A stretch of 64,000 nucleotides of DNA from Paraburkholderia ferrariae NBRC 106233 (GCF_000685035.1 NZ_BAYB01000006.1:87034-151033), one strand, 5' to 3'. Shown: positions 37,107 through 46,280, numbered from the stretch's first letter. Program-made: numbers and translations. The notes: generated from the letters alone by a model not told the origin.

Positions 37107-37586
37107 ATGGATATCAGAATCGGACAAGGCTACGACGTGCACGCGCTGGTGCCGGGACGCCCGCTCGTGATCGGCGGCGTGACCGTGCCGTACGAGCGCG
37201 GGCTGCTCGGCCACTCGGATGCCGACGTGCTGCTGCACGCCATTACCGATGCGCTCTTCGGCGCCGCGGCGCTGGGCGACATCGGCCGCCACTTCCCGGA
37301 CACCGACAAGCAGTTCTACGGCGCCAACAGCCGCGTGCTGCTGCGCGAGTGCCTGCGCCGCGTGAAAGAGGCGGGGTTTTCGCTCCTCAACGTCGATAGC
37401 ACCGTGATCGCCCAGGCGCCGAAGCTCGCGCCGCATATCGAGGCGATGCGCGCGGCGATTGCGGAAGATCTGGGCCTGCCGCTCGATCGCGTGAACGTGA
37501 AGGCGAAAACCAACGAAAAGCTCGGCTACCTGGGTCGCGGCGAAGGCATCGAGGCGCAGGCCGCCGTGCTGCTGCTGCGCGCGTGA
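37107..37586 (+). CDS. ispF: 2-C-methyl-D-erythritol 2,4-cyclodiphosphate synthase IspF
   Basis: IspF cyclises the CDP-ME 2-phosphate intermediate and releases CMP. The 159-residue enzyme has the zinc ligands Asp10 and His12 in DVHAL and His44 in [13 protein letters not shown], the loop FPDTD near residue 61, and [21 protein letters not shown] at the end that binds the cytidine. It forms an operon with ispD, as in many proteobacteria, and a strong terminator follows at 37678. Confidence 0.96.
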   Translation: MDIRIGQGYDVHALVPGRPLVIGGVTVPYERGLLGHSDADVLLHAITDALFGAAALGDIGRHFPDTDKQFYGANSRVLLRECLRRVKEAGFSLLNVDSTVIAQAPKLAPHIEAMRAAIAEDLGLPLDRVNVKAKTNEKLGYLGRGEGIEAQAAVLLLRA

Positions 37587-37677
37587 TTCACGTGTAATTC
37601 ACGCGTAATTTGTGCGACCGTGCGCGCATTCGCGCACATCAATCAGGCGCGGAGCAGGGCACGTACCCGCAGTCCGG

Positions 37678-37718
37678 ATGACCGGCGATGGCATTGCCCA
37701 TCGCCGGTCATTTTTTTC
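37678..37718 (+). terminator. Rho-independent terminator after ispF
   Basis: A perfect 14-bp stem (37678-37691 with 37698-37711) with a 6-base loop leads into a run of seven T. Confidence 0.92.
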
Positions 37719-37781
37719 TTGCCGATTTATTTCCGCTTTTTTTTGCCCATACTGGCCCGGTGAGGTTAAGCGGGAAGAGTC

Positions 37782-38945
37782 ATGACGGCGAACGAAAGGC
37801 GGGTGAAAGGCCTCGACGGTCTCCGGGCGCTGGCAGTGCTGCTGGTGTTTCTGTCGCACAAGGCACACGTCGATGCGGTGGACGTGGGCCAGTTGGGCGT
37901 ATGGCTGTTCTTTCTGATCAGCGGCTATCTGATCGTCGGCGAACTGCATCGCAACCGCGTGCGGCTGGAAGCGGGCGCGGCGCGCAGGGACGCCGTGCTT
38001 TGCGTGTTCTTCGTCAAGCGCGCACTGCGCATCCTGCCGGTCTACTATCTGCTGCTGATCGCGCTGACGCTTGCGCACGCACTCTTTTATCAACGCGAAG
38101 TGGATCTCGGCCTCGCATGGCATTTCGCATTCCTCTCGAATTACTGGATCGGCGTCGTGCACGACCGATGGCCCGGCACGGTGTCGCATTTCTGGAGTCT
38201 CGCCGTCGAGCAACAGTTCTATCTCGTCGCACCGTTCGCATTGCTGTTCACGCGTGCTTCGCGGCATCTCGCGCTTTGCGTCGTCGTCATCGTCGCTGCT
38301 GCGCTCGTGCACTGCGGACTCTATCTGCATGAGGCGAGCGAGCCGCTCGTCTACGCATTCTCGCCGTGGAATTTCGCGTTGATTGCGCTGGGTGGCGCGA
38401 TGGCGATTGCGGGGGCGCGGGTGCCGCGCACGCGCGCCGCGGGGAGCATGGTGTGGCTCGCGACGAGCGTTGGCGTACTAGTCGCCTGCGCGCTGGCGCG
38501 GACGCATTGCGCGGCGTGCGCGGCCGAGGCGGTCTCGATCGTGCCGGGCGTTCTCGACATCGCGCTTTCGCTTGCGCTCGGCGCCGCGTTGCTGTGGATC
38601 GTGCGCCACCCGGAGTCGGGTCTCGTGGCGCTGCTGGAGGTGCGTCCGCTTGTCTGGCTGGGTACGATCAGCTACGGCTTCTATCTGTTCCACAATCTCG
38701 TGCCCGCGAAGCTCGGCGTCGATCCCACGCTTTATGCGTACTTCGGCTTGCCGCCGTTCGCCGATGCCGTGCTGCCGCTGGTACTCCAGTTCGCGCTCGC
38801 ACTGCTGCTCGCCCATCTGTCGTGGCAACTGCTCGAAAAGCGCGTGCTGGAGTGCAAGCGCCCGCTGGAAGCGGCGATCCGGCAGCGCATGCCGCTGCGC
38901 GCCGCCGCGGGCGCCGATTCTCTTTCGGCCGTCGCCGAGCGCTAG
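37782..38945 (+). CDS. Acyltransferase 3 family membrane protein (OafA/YrhL-like)
   Basis: The 387-residue protein has about ten hydrophobic segments. It starts with the family pattern KGLDGLRALAVLLVFLSH, whose Arg and His are the conserved pair, followed by WLFFLISGYLI. WSLAVEQQFYL near residue 144 and LGTISYGFYLFHN near residue 295 follow. Relatives transfer acyl groups to sugars such as O-antigen, exopolysaccharide or peptidoglycan. The substrate cannot be read from sequence and no polysaccharide genes adjoin it. Its TAG stop overlaps that of the convergent peroxiredoxin gene. Confidence 0.88.
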   Translation: MTANERRVKGLDGLRALAVLLVFLSHKAHVDAVDVGQLGVWLFFLISGYLIVGELHRNRVRLEAGAARRDAVLCVFFVKRALRILPVYYLLLIALTLAHALFYQREVDLGLAWHFAFLSNYWIGVVHDRWPGTVSHFWSLAVEQQFYLVAPFALLFTRASRHLALCVVVIVAAALVHCGLYLHEASEPLVYAFSPWNFALIALGGAMAIAGARVPRTRAAGSMVWLATSVGVLVACALARTHCAACAAEAVSIVPGVLDIALSLALGAALLWIVRHPESGLVALLEVRPLVWLGTISYGFYLFHNLVPAKLGVDPTLYAYFGLPPFADAVLPLVLQFALALLLAHLSWQLLEKRVLECKRPLEAAIRQRMPLRAAAGADSLSAVAER

Positions 38946-39490
38946 AGCGTCACGCCGCCGATTGCACGCCCGCTCGGGCACATCGCACCGGTTTGCAGCG
39001 CATCGAGCACGCGCAGAATTTCGTCGGGGCTGCGCCCGACGTTGAGGTTGTCTACCGAAACGTGCTGGATCGTGTTGTCGGGATCGACGACGAACGTGGC
39101 GCGCAGCGCGACGCCGGCCTCCTTGTCGCGCACGCCGAGCTGGTCGATCAGCTCGCCCTTCACGTCGCCGAACGAGTAGTGGTTCAGCCGCGAGAGATCC
39201 TGGTTCTCGCGCCGCCAGGCGAGCTTCACGTATTCGTTGTCGCAACTGCCGCCCATCAGCACGGTGTCGCGGTCCTCGAATTCCTTCTGCAGCCGCGCGA
39301 AGCCGACAATCTCCGTCGGGCACACGGTCGTGAAGTCCATCGGGTAGAAGTAGATGACCTTCCACTTCGTGGAGAAGGTCTGCTCGGTGATTTCGAGGAA
39401 GGCCGATTCGCCATTTTCCTCGGGTTCGTTGAAGCCGGGTTTCGCCGCGTTCACGGTGAAGGCTTCGAGTTTGTCGCCGACGGTTTTCAT
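38942..39490 (-). CDS. AhpC/TSA family peroxiredoxin
   Basis: The 182-residue protein reduces peroxides with Cys57 in DFTTVCPTE, the peroxidatic motif PMDFT-x-x-C. The downstream Arg in LRATFVVDP is the usual active-site partner. A C-terminal Cys171 in GAMCPSG may be the resolving residue, so a 2-Cys (AhpC-like) mechanism is likely, although the C-terminal context differs from AhpC. A reductase partner such as AhpF or AhpD is not adjacent. AGGAATTGCCGC lies just before the ATG. It ends in a 4-base overlap with the acyltransferase gene. Confidence 0.88.
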   Translation of the reverse strand: MKTVGDKLEAFTVNAAKPGFNEPEENGESAFLEITEQTFSTKWKVIYFYPMDFTTVCPTEIVGFARLQKEFEDRDTVLMGGSCDNEYVKLAWRRENQDLSRLNHYSFGDVKGELIDQLGVRDKEAGVALRATFVVDPDNTIQHVSVDNLNVGRSPDEILRVLDALQTGAMCPSGRAIGGVTL

Positions 39491-39624
39491 GCGGCAATTC
39501 CTTGAGTGAGGGTGGCTTCGACGAGGCCGACGGGGCTGACGAGGTTGATTGTGGCAGGCGCGGCGCCCGCGCGCTGCGAGCGTGCGCGCGGCAAGCCAGG
39601 GAAAATCAGGGCAGCGGGAGGCAG

Positions 39625-40974
39625 TCAGGTGCCCTTGGCGAGCGGGAACTCGATCGTCACTTCGAGCCCGGGGCCGGGCAGGCGGTTGCGCAGGCGCAGC
39701 GCCCCCCGATAGCGGCCCACGAGCCGCTGCACGATGGCCATGCCGAGACCGGTGCCGTTCGCCTGGGTGCGCGCGCTGTCCACGCGATAGAACGGCCGCG
39801 TGACGAGCGCGAGCTGGTCTTCGGGAATGCCGGGACCTTCGTCCACGACCGAAAGCTCCACGCGCGAATGCGAAACGCGCGTCTCCAGCATGATGTGCGG
39901 AATGCCGTCCGAGGCGCTCGCGCCGTACTTGCGCGCGTTCTCGATCAGGTTGCCCACCACGCGCCGCATGTCGGTGTCGTCGGCTTCGATCACGGCCGAC
40001 GGCGCGAGCCGCGTGATGAGCCGCACGCCGTCTTCGCCCGCCATGCGCGCGGCCATCTCGCCCGCGATCACGGAGAGATCGACCCGCTCGGGCATGCGCT
40101 GCACGGGCCGCGCGTAGTCGAGGAAGCGGCCGATGATCATGTCCATCTGCTCGATGTCGTCGATCATCGCGTCCTTCGTCGCCTGGTCGGACGGGCTCAT
40201 TTCCGTTTCGAGCCGCAGGCGCGCGAGCGGCGTGCGCAGATCGTGGGAAATGCCGGCCAGCATCAGCGCGCGGTCGGCTTCGAGCTGCTCCAGATCGCGC
40301 ACCATCTGGTTGAAGCTGCGGTTGGTTTCGGCGGCCACGCCCATGCCGCTTTCGGGCAGCTTCGCGGGCGACTGCCCGGAGCCGACCATGCGCGCCGACA
40401 TGGCAAGCCGCGCGAACGGCCGGTTCACGAGGCTCGTGATGAACGCCGCGCCGAAGAGTGACAGCGCGAGCGCGGAGATGCCCCAGCCCACCCACTGCAG
40501 GCCCGTGACGTTGTCGAGCTGTTCGCGGTCGAGCGCGACCCAGTAATCGTCGTCGTCGATCTTGAAGCTGATCCACACGCCCGGAATGTCGTTGACCGAC
40601 TGGGCGATCACGGTGTCGTCGCCGAGGCGCCCGCGGATGTCGTGCTCGATGAGGCGGTTGAGCGATTCGTCGGGCTGGAGCTTGTACTTGTCGGTGGTTT
40701 CGCGCGGATACACGCGCACGCCTTCGTTGCTCTCCAGATCCTGGAGCAGCGCGCGGCGCAGATCGGGATCGGAGTAGAGCAGGGCCGTGCGCGTGAGCTT
40801 GACGATGGCGACGAGCTGAAGCGCCACGCGCTGCGCGCGTGGTTCGCGCTCGATCACGCGAAAGCTCTGGAACCAGGCCGCAAGGCTGACCGCGATCAGG
40901 AGCGCGATCAGCAGGAAGGTGCGCCAGAACAGGTCGCCGAACGCAAGCGTCAGCACACGCCGGTCAATCCGCAT
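39625..40974 (-). CDS. EnvZ/RisS-like osmosensing-type histidine kinase
   Basis: The 449-residue protein has membrane helices at about residues 17-37 and 160-183, flanking a periplasmic domain of about 120 residues. HAMP follows, then HisKA with His244 in AGISHDLRTPLARL. The ATPase domain has NLIENARKYG, DEGPGIPE and GTGLGMAIVQRL. It is of the EnvZ class and close in my reading to RisS of Bordetella and Burkholderia. The start ATG 40974 follows AGGAAGGG. It is 42 bp downstream of its cognate regulator and forms one operon with it. Confidence 0.9.
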   Translation of the reverse strand: MRIDRRVLTLAFGDLFWRTFLLIALLIAVSLAAWFQSFRVIEREPRAQRVALQLVAIVKLTRTALLYSDPDLRRALLQDLESNEGVRVYPRETTDKYKLQPDESLNRLIEHDIRGRLGDDTVIAQSVNDIPGVWISFKIDDDDYWVALDREQLDNVTGLQWVGWGISALALSLFGAAFITSLVNRPFARLAMSARMVGSGQSPAKLPESGMGVAAETNRSFNQMVRDLEQLEADRALMLAGISHDLRTPLARLRLETEMSPSDQATKDAMIDDIEQMDMIIGRFLDYARPVQRMPERVDLSVIAGEMAARMAGEDGVRLITRLAPSAVIEADDTDMRRVVGNLIENARKYGASASDGIPHIMLETRVSHSRVELSVVDEGPGIPEDQLALVTRPFYRVDSARTQANGTGLGMAIVQRLVGRYRGALRLRNRLPGPGLEVTIEFPLAKGT

Positions 40975-41016
40975 AACCCTTCCTGTCGACTGAGGTATGG
41001 CAGACATCCAGCCGGA

Positions 41017-41742
41017 TCAGGCAGCGCCGTCCGGGATGAACACGTAGCCGAGGCCCCAGACCGTCTGGATGAAACGCGGGCTGCCCGGATCCGGCTCGAT
41101 CAGCTTGCGCAGACGCGAGATCTGCACGTCGAGACTGCGGTCGAACACTTCGTATTCGCGGCCGCGCGCGAGCTCCATGAGCTTTTCGCGCGAGAGCGGC
41201 TGGCGCGGATGGCGCGCGAACACCTTGAGCACCGAGAATTCGCCCGTGGTGAGCGGAATTTCCTGGCCGGCCTTCGTGAGCGTGCGGGTGGCGAGATTCA
41301 GGGCGAATTCGCCGAACTCGAACACTTCGGTGGTTTCGGAAGGCGCGCCGGGCAGCTCCGAAGGCGCCTGGCGGCGCAGCACCGCGTGGATGCGCGCGAC
41401 GAGCTCGCGCGGATTGAACGGCTTGGGCAGATAGTCGTCGGCACCCATCTCGAGGCCCACGATGCGGTCCACGTCCTCGCCCTTGGCCGTGAGCATGATG
41501 ATCGGCGTGCGGTCGTTGCTGCCGCGCAGGCGGCGGCAGATGGAGAGGCCGTCCTCGCCGGGCAGCATCAGGTCGAGCACGAGCAGGTCGAAACGCTCCC
41601 GCACCCACAGCTTGTTCATGGCCGGCGCGTTTTCCGCAACGTACACGTTGAAACCTTGTTCGCCGAGATAGCGCCGCAGCAGGTCGCGCAGGCGCGGATC
41701 GTCGTCGACTACGAGGATTTTCGAGGGGTTTTTGGTTTCCAT
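41017..41742 (-). CDS. OmpR/RisA-like winged-helix response regulator
   Basis: The protein has a receiver domain with Asp57 in VLDLMLPGEDG and Lys in LPKPFNPRELVARI, then an OmpR-type winged helix (RTLTKAGQEIPLTTGEFSVL, SRLRKLIEPDPGSPRFIQTVWGLGYVFIP). In Burkholderia and Bordetella this pair, RisA/RisS, controls acid, osmotic and virulence genes. I start at ATG 41742 (METKN); an ATG three codons earlier is in frame and equally possible. Three GTTACA-like repeats 54 bp upstream may be its own binding site. Confidence 0.9.
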   Translation of the reverse strand: METKNPSKILVVDDDPRLRDLLRRYLGEQGFNVYVAENAPAMNKLWVRERFDLLVLDLMLPGEDGLSICRRLRGSNDRTPIIMLTAKGEDVDRIVGLEMGADDYLPKPFNPRELVARIHAVLRRQAPSELPGAPSETTEVFEFGEFALNLATRTLTKAGQEIPLTTGEFSVLKVFARHPRQPLSREKLMELARGREYEVFDRSLDVQISRLRKLIEPDPGSPRFIQTVWGLGYVFIPDGAA

Positions 41743-41795
41743 GCCTGGCATCTTATCGCGATTGGGTAGGGGTGCGAGTTTGCACCAATTATCGG

Positions 41796-41820
41796 GTTAC
41801 AGTCAGTTACAAAATTTACC
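41796..41820. promoter_or_regulatory. Direct repeats GTTACA spaced by one helical turn, candidate OmpR-family operator
   Basis: GTTACA occurs at 41796-41801 and 41806-41811, exactly 10 bp apart, and a weaker TTTACC at 41815-41820 continues the phase. OmpR-type regulators bind such direct repeats. The block lies 54 bp before the regulator and 167 bp before the divergent small exported protein. Binding is inferred. Confidence 0.45.
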
Positions 41821-41987
41821 GGTGCCGTGGCACGGCCGCAAGTCCTGACAGATAGACTGCTTTACTGAATGCGGCCGTTCGGTAGATACTTCAACCGACT
41901 TTTAAATCGTTAAATCGCCACCCGTGTCCGGGGCGGGTCCGTGTCTGTTTTCGAGGTAGCCGTTTGCCGCGTCACGAAGGGAACAAA

Positions 41988-42329
41988 ATGAAGGGAGGGG
42001 TCGGGCCGACAATGCGCCACACCATGATTGCACTGGCGCTGGCCAGTGGCGTCGTGGCGGCATTGAGCGCACCGGCAGCCCGGGCCCAGCCTTCGTCGGA
42101 GCACTTCGGCAATTCCCGTCCGCCTTCGCATCCCCCAGGCTACAAGCCGCCCGCACACCGCTTCCGCAGCGATCCCCCCGACACCACCGCCTCCGACCTC
42201 AGCATGCGCACGTCCGCCGTGCCGCCGGACCTCGACCAGCGCCGCCGCGACGGCCACATGACGCCCGAAGAGCGGCGCCTTCTGCGCCAGCACATCGAAG
42301 ACGCCGTACGCGAACTGTACAAGCGCTGA
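41988..42329 (+). CDS. Small exported protein of unknown function
   Basis: The 113-residue product is not recognised. GAAGGGA sits just before the ATG at 41988. The N-terminus is positive, a hydrophobic segment follows, and AARAQ near residue 34 is a plausible cleavage site. The middle is Pro/Ser/His-rich, suggesting an extended exported region. The last part, HMTPEERRLLRQHIEDAVRELYKR, is a charged amphipathic helix. An alternative ATG at 42012 shortens the leader. It is divergent from the OmpR/RisA-like gene. Confidence 0.65.
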   Translation: MKGGVGPTMRHTMIALALASGVVAALSAPAARAQPSSEHFGNSRPPSHPPGYKPPAHRFRSDPPDTTASDLSMRTSAVPPDLDQRRRDGHMTPEERRLLRQHIEDAVRELYKR

Positions 42330-42512
42330 TAGCAAGCGCTGATTGCTGCGCACGCCCTGTGCCGCGCTACGGCGCCGTAACACTTCGTGGCAACTGAAAA
42401 GATCGGTAGCAATTGCGTCGTCAACAATCGTTCCGGCGCGGCCGTTAAGCCGGTACATTCAATCTGCGCGAGCCGCCCGGCGGCCTGCGCCCTCACTCTG
42501 GTCCGAGGCGAT

Positions 42513-44114
42513 ATGAATCCGCTCTGGCGTTCCCTCAGGCGTCCGTTCGGCAGTCCCGTCACGTCGATGAATCCTGCGAATCTGGCGGCGGCCGGTGCGT
42601 TGCTCGCGAGCGCGCTGCCGTTGCGTGCGAGCGCCAGCGAAGCGCCGCCCGCGCGTCACGGCAGACCCACCGCGCCGGGCGAAGACGAACTGCTCGACCC
42701 CGACGACGCCCGCCATCTGCTGCTGCGCACCGGCTTCGCGCCCACTGCGTCGGAGGTCATGCCGTACGTGGGCCTCGCGCGCGGCGAAGCCGTCGACCGC
42801 GTGCTCGCCACGGGCCGCACCGCCGCGCTCACGCCGCTGCCCGATTGGACCGCCGAGCCGCTGCCCACCCGTGCCGAACGCGCCGCCTGGACGCCGGATC
42901 AGCGCCGCGACGCGGACCGCCAGCGCGGCCAGCACTACGACGAGCTGCGCGCCTGGTGGCTGCGCGAAATGCTGGTCACGCCGTCGCCGCTCACGGAGCG
43001 CATGACGCTCTTCTGGCACAACCACTTCACGTCGGGCCAGGACAAGGTATCCGAGCCGCAGTTGATGGCCAACCAGAACGCGCTGCTCAGAAGCGAGGCG
43101 CTCGGCAATTTCGGCGCGATGCTGCATGCGATCGGCAAGGATCCGGCGATGCTGCTCTATCTGGACGGCGCGGGCAATCGCAAGGGCAAGCCCAACGAGA
43201 ATTTCGCGCGCGAGGTGATGGAGCTCTTCACGATGGGCGAAGGGCAGTACACGCAACGCGACGTGACCGAAGCCGCGCGCGCTTACACCGGCTGGGGCAT
43301 CGATCCGGACACGCAGCGCTACGTGTGGCGCCCCGGGCAGCACGATAGCGGCGAGAAGACCGTGCTCGGCAAGAGCGGTGCGTTCGATGGCGACGAAGTG
43401 CTCGACATCCTGCTTCAAGCGCCGCAAACGGCCCGCTTCGTGACGGCCAAACTCTGGCGCGAGTTCGTTTCGCCGGCGCCCGACGAGGCGCAGATCGAAC
43501 CCGTTGCCGACCGGTTTCGCGCGAGCGGCTACGATATCCGCGCCGGCCTGCGCGCGCTGCTGCTTACGCCGGCCTTCTGGGACGAAGACAATCGCGGCGT
43601 GCTGGTCAGCTCGCCGGTCGAATTCGTCGCGGGCACGGTGCGGCGCTTCAGCGTCTCCTATGGCGATACGATGCCCTTCGCACGGACGGCCGCCTCGCTT
43701 GGCGAGAACCTGTTCTATCCGCCGAACGTGAAGGGCTGGCCGGGCGGCACGGCGTGGATCAACAGCTCGACCTTGCTCGCGCGCAAGCAGTTCGTCGAAC
43801 AGCTTTTTCGGGCGACCGAAGCGGCGCGGCCGCAAAAGAACGGCGGCATGACGAGGACAGCGGCTTCGATGCCGCAGCCGAAGAGCGTGCCGTCGAAGAG
43901 CGCACCCATGGCGCAAGGCGGCATGCGTTTCGATCTCGACGGCTGGCTGTCACACTTCGGCGTGAGCGCTGACGAAACGCCGGGCCTTTCCGCGCAGTTG
44001 CAGATGCAGCATGCGGTGCTGCCGCTTGCGCCAGTCGATGCGATCGCGGCGGGCAGCAACGCGGGCGCCTATCTCGAAGCACTGCTTATGGACCCGGTGT
44101 ACCAGCTCAAATGA
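42513..44114 (+). CDS. DUF1800 domain-containing exported protein
   Basis: The 533-residue protein matches the DUF1800 family, whose function is not established. Conserved-looking pieces are the HLLLRTGFAPT near residue 71, ERMTLFWHNHFTSG, NENFAREVMELFTMGEGQYTQRDV and the LFYPPNVKGWPGG motif. A hydrophobic leader near residues 25-40 and an ASA-like junction suggest export. The gene is followed 58 bp later by a DUF1501 protein, which is the constant partner of this family. GAGGCG precedes the ATG. A Pro/Lys/Met-rich insert lies near residue 450. Confidence 0.85.
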   Translation: MNPLWRSLRRPFGSPVTSMNPANLAAAGALLASALPLRASASEAPPARHGRPTAPGEDELLDPDDARHLLLRTGFAPTASEVMPYVGLARGEAVDRVLATGRTAALTPLPDWTAEPLPTRAERAAWTPDQRRDADRQRGQHYDELRAWWLREMLVTPSPLTERMTLFWHNHFTSGQDKVSEPQLMANQNALLRSEALGNFGAMLHAIGKDPAMLLYLDGAGNRKGKPNENFAREVMELFTMGEGQYTQRDVTEAARAYTGWGIDPDTQRYVWRPGQHDSGEKTVLGKSGAFDGDEVLDILLQAPQTARFVTAKLWREFVSPAPDEAQIEPVADRFRASGYDIRAGLRALLLTPAFWDEDNRGVLVSSPVEFVAGTVRRFSVSYGDTMPFARTAASLGENLFYPPNVKGWPGGTAWINSSTLLARKQFVEQLFRATEAARPQKNGGMTRTAASMPQPKSVPSKSAPMAQGGMRFDLDGWLSHFGVSADETPGLSAQLQMQHAVLPLAPVDAIAAGSNAGAYLEALLMDPVYQLK

Positions 44115-44172
44115 ACATGCGATTCGATGAACCGGGCGGCGCCGGCCGCCAAGACGAGGAGCGAGGCGGAGC

Positions 44173-45393
44173 ATGAAACGACGCGAGTTTCTGGCGGCGG
44201 CCGCGGTAGCGGGCACGTCGCTCTGGCTGCCGGGCGCCGCGCGCGCGGGCAACGAGGCGGCCGTGCGTGGCGCGGCGGCCACGGGCTACGACAATCTGCT
44301 GATCCTCATCGAACTGAAGGGCGGCAACGACGGCCTGAACACCGTCGTGCCGTTCGCGGATCCGCTTTACTACAGCTATCGCGCGAACATCGGCGTGCGC
44401 CGCGACCAGGCGATCCAGCTCGACGAGCGCACCGCGCTGCATCCCTCGCTCGCGCCGCTCCTGCCGATGTGGCGCGCGCAGCAGCTTGCGATCGTGCAGG
44501 GCGTCACGTACCCGCAGCCCAACCTCTCGCACTTCCGCTCCATCGAGATCTGGGACACGGCTTCGCGCTCCGATCAATATCTGCGCGAAGGCTGGTTGAC
44601 GCGCGCGTTCGCGAATGCGCCGGTGCCGAGGGGTTTCGCCGCAGACGGCCTCGTGCTCGGCAGTGCCGAGATGGGGCCGATGGCGAACGGCGCGCGTGCG
44701 ATCGCGCTCGTCAATCCGGCGCAGTTCGCGCGGGCGTCGCGGCTCGTTACGCCGGTCTCGCTCAAGGAGCGCAATCCGGCGCTTGCGCACATTCTCGACG
44801 TCGAGAACGACATCGTGCATGCGGCCGACGATCTGCGGCCGCGTCCCGGTCAATACGCACTGAAGACGGCGTTTCCGCCCGGTGCGTTCGGTTCGTCGAT
44901 CAAGACGGCCATGCAGGCGCTTGCTTCGGGCGACACCGCGCAAGGCACGCCGGTGCCGGGCCGGGGCGTGGCCGTGATCCGCCTGACGCTCAACGGGTTC
45001 GACACGCACCAGAACCAGCCCGGCCGCCACGCCGATCTGCTGCGCCAGTTTTCGACGGGCATGGTTGCGCTGCGCGATGCGCTCGTCGAGTTGGGCCGCT
45101 GGAACCGCACGATGATCGTTACCTATGCCGAGTTCGGCCGTCGCGTGCGCGAAAACCAGAGCCAGGGGACCGACCACGGCACGGCGTCGGTCCACTTCGT
45201 GGCGGGCGGGCGCGTGGCGGGCGGCCTCTACGGCCAGGCACCGCAACTCGCGCGGCTGGACGGCAACGGCAATCTGCCGGTGGGCGTCGATTTCCGGGAG
45301 ATTTACGCGACCGTGCTGGGGCCGTGGTGGGGGCTCGATGCGCCCACGGTGCTGCAGGGGCGTTTTCAGCCGCTGCCGATTCTGCGGGCGTGA
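44173..45393 (+). CDS. DUF1501 domain-containing protein with twin-arginine signal
   Basis: The 406-residue protein starts MKRREFLAAAAVAG, a Tat-like signal, then ends the leader in GAARA near residue 26, so it is probably exported folded to the periplasm. DUF1501 is a sulfatase/phosphatase-like domain of uncertain activity, with patterns such as LIELKGGNDGLNTVVPF, NLSHFRSIEIWDTA and MIVTYAEFGRRVREN followed by GTDHGTASVHFVAGG. The DUF1800-DUF1501 pair occurs together in many bacteria. GAGGAGCGAGGC lies before the ATG. Confidence 0.85.
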   Translation: MKRREFLAAAAVAGTSLWLPGAARAGNEAAVRGAAATGYDNLLILIELKGGNDGLNTVVPFADPLYYSYRANIGVRRDQAIQLDERTALHPSLAPLLPMWRAQQLAIVQGVTYPQPNLSHFRSIEIWDTASRSDQYLREGWLTRAFANAPVPRGFAADGLVLGSAEMGPMANGARAIALVNPAQFARASRLVTPVSLKERNPALAHILDVENDIVHAADDLRPRPGQYALKTAFPPGAFGSSIKTAMQALASGDTAQGTPVPGRGVAVIRLTLNGFDTHQNQPGRHADLLRQFSTGMVALRDALVELGRWNRTMIVTYAEFGRRVRENQSQGTDHGTASVHFVAGGRVAGGLYGQAPQLARLDGNGNLPVGVDFREIYATVLGPWWGLDAPTVLQGRFQPLPILRA

Positions 45394-45446
45394 TCCGCGT
45401 TCGCGAGCTCGTCAGCGTGTGCGGCACGCCGCGCGTGCGCGCAAAT

Positions 45447-46280
45447 TCAGGTGCGCTGCGCGGCGCGCCAGGCAATCCAGAGCTTGCGGATCGGCGTGAG
45501 CACGATCTGCTGGTGCAGGACCTGGAACTGTTCGCGCTCGACTTCGGCGAGCAGGGCGAGCGATAGCGCAGCCAGCGCGCGCAACGTACCCTGGCCGCGG
45601 CGCTCCGCAGCGGGGATGGCGGCCAGCGCCGCCTCCACGGCCTCGCGTGCGCGCGCCGTCTGGAACTGCATGAGTTCGGTGAAGGCGTCGCTGTAGCGGC
45701 GATTGATCAGGTCGGCGGCCGTGACGTTGTAGCGCTGCAGTTCGTCGATCGGAATATAGATGCGGCCATGGCGTGCATCGTTGCCGATCTCCGGCACGAA
45801 CTGCGCGAGGACGAGGGCGTTGCCGAGCGGCGCGGCCCAGGCTTCGGCGGCTTGCGGATCGCGTGCGCTCACGCGCGCCACCAGCGCGGCGAACGTGCCG
45901 CCCACGCCGTCGATATAGCGCCGCAGATTCGGATAATCCAGGTAGCGTGCCTGCTCGAAATCCATCTCATAGCCGGCGAGCAGGGCCTGGAGCGCCGGGT
46001 ACGCGGCCTTCACGTCGGGCAGGTGATGCGCGAGCGCCTGGGTGACGGGGTGGGCCGCTTTGCCTTCGGCGAGTGCGGCCAGTTCCTTTTGCCACCATGC
46101 AAGCTTCGTGCGGCCCACCGTGGGGTCGCTCGTTTCCTTCGCGGTTTCTTCGAGCTCGCGGCGCAGGGCGAACAGCGCGGCCAGCAGCGGCTGCTGTTTC
46201 GCGCTTGCCTGGCGCAGCGCGTAGTAAGTACTGGATCCGGGCGGGGCCGCCTTTTGCAGGCAGTAATCGTCGAAGTTCAC
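45447..46280 (-). CDS. Squalene/phytoene-synthase-fold protein with degenerate Asp-rich motifs
   Basis: The 277-residue protein aligns by pattern with HpnD/CrtB-type prenyl synthases, including the start YCLQKAAPPGSSTYYALR and the RTKLAWWQKEL segment. The first Asp-rich motif expected near residues 37-50 reads LFALRRELEETAKE, with Glu in place of the D-x-x-x-D pair. The second reads EIGNDARHGRIYIP where active enzymes have D-x-x-E-D. The metal-binding acids are therefore incomplete, and it may be a pseudoenzyme or assembly factor like the related NDUFAF6. No hopanoid genes adjoin it. Confidence 0.7.
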   Translation of the reverse strand: MNFDDYCLQKAAPPGSSTYYALRQASAKQQPLLAALFALRRELEETAKETSDPTVGRTKLAWWQKELAALAEGKAAHPVTQALAHHLPDVKAAYPALQALLAGYEMDFEQARYLDYPNLRRYIDGVGGTFAALVARVSARDPQAAEAWAAPLGNALVLAQFVPEIGNDARHGRIYIPIDELQRYNVTAADLINRRYSDAFTELMQFQTARAREAVEAALAAIPAAERRGQGTLRALAALSLALLAEVEREQFQVLHQQIVLTPIRKLWIAWRAAQRT

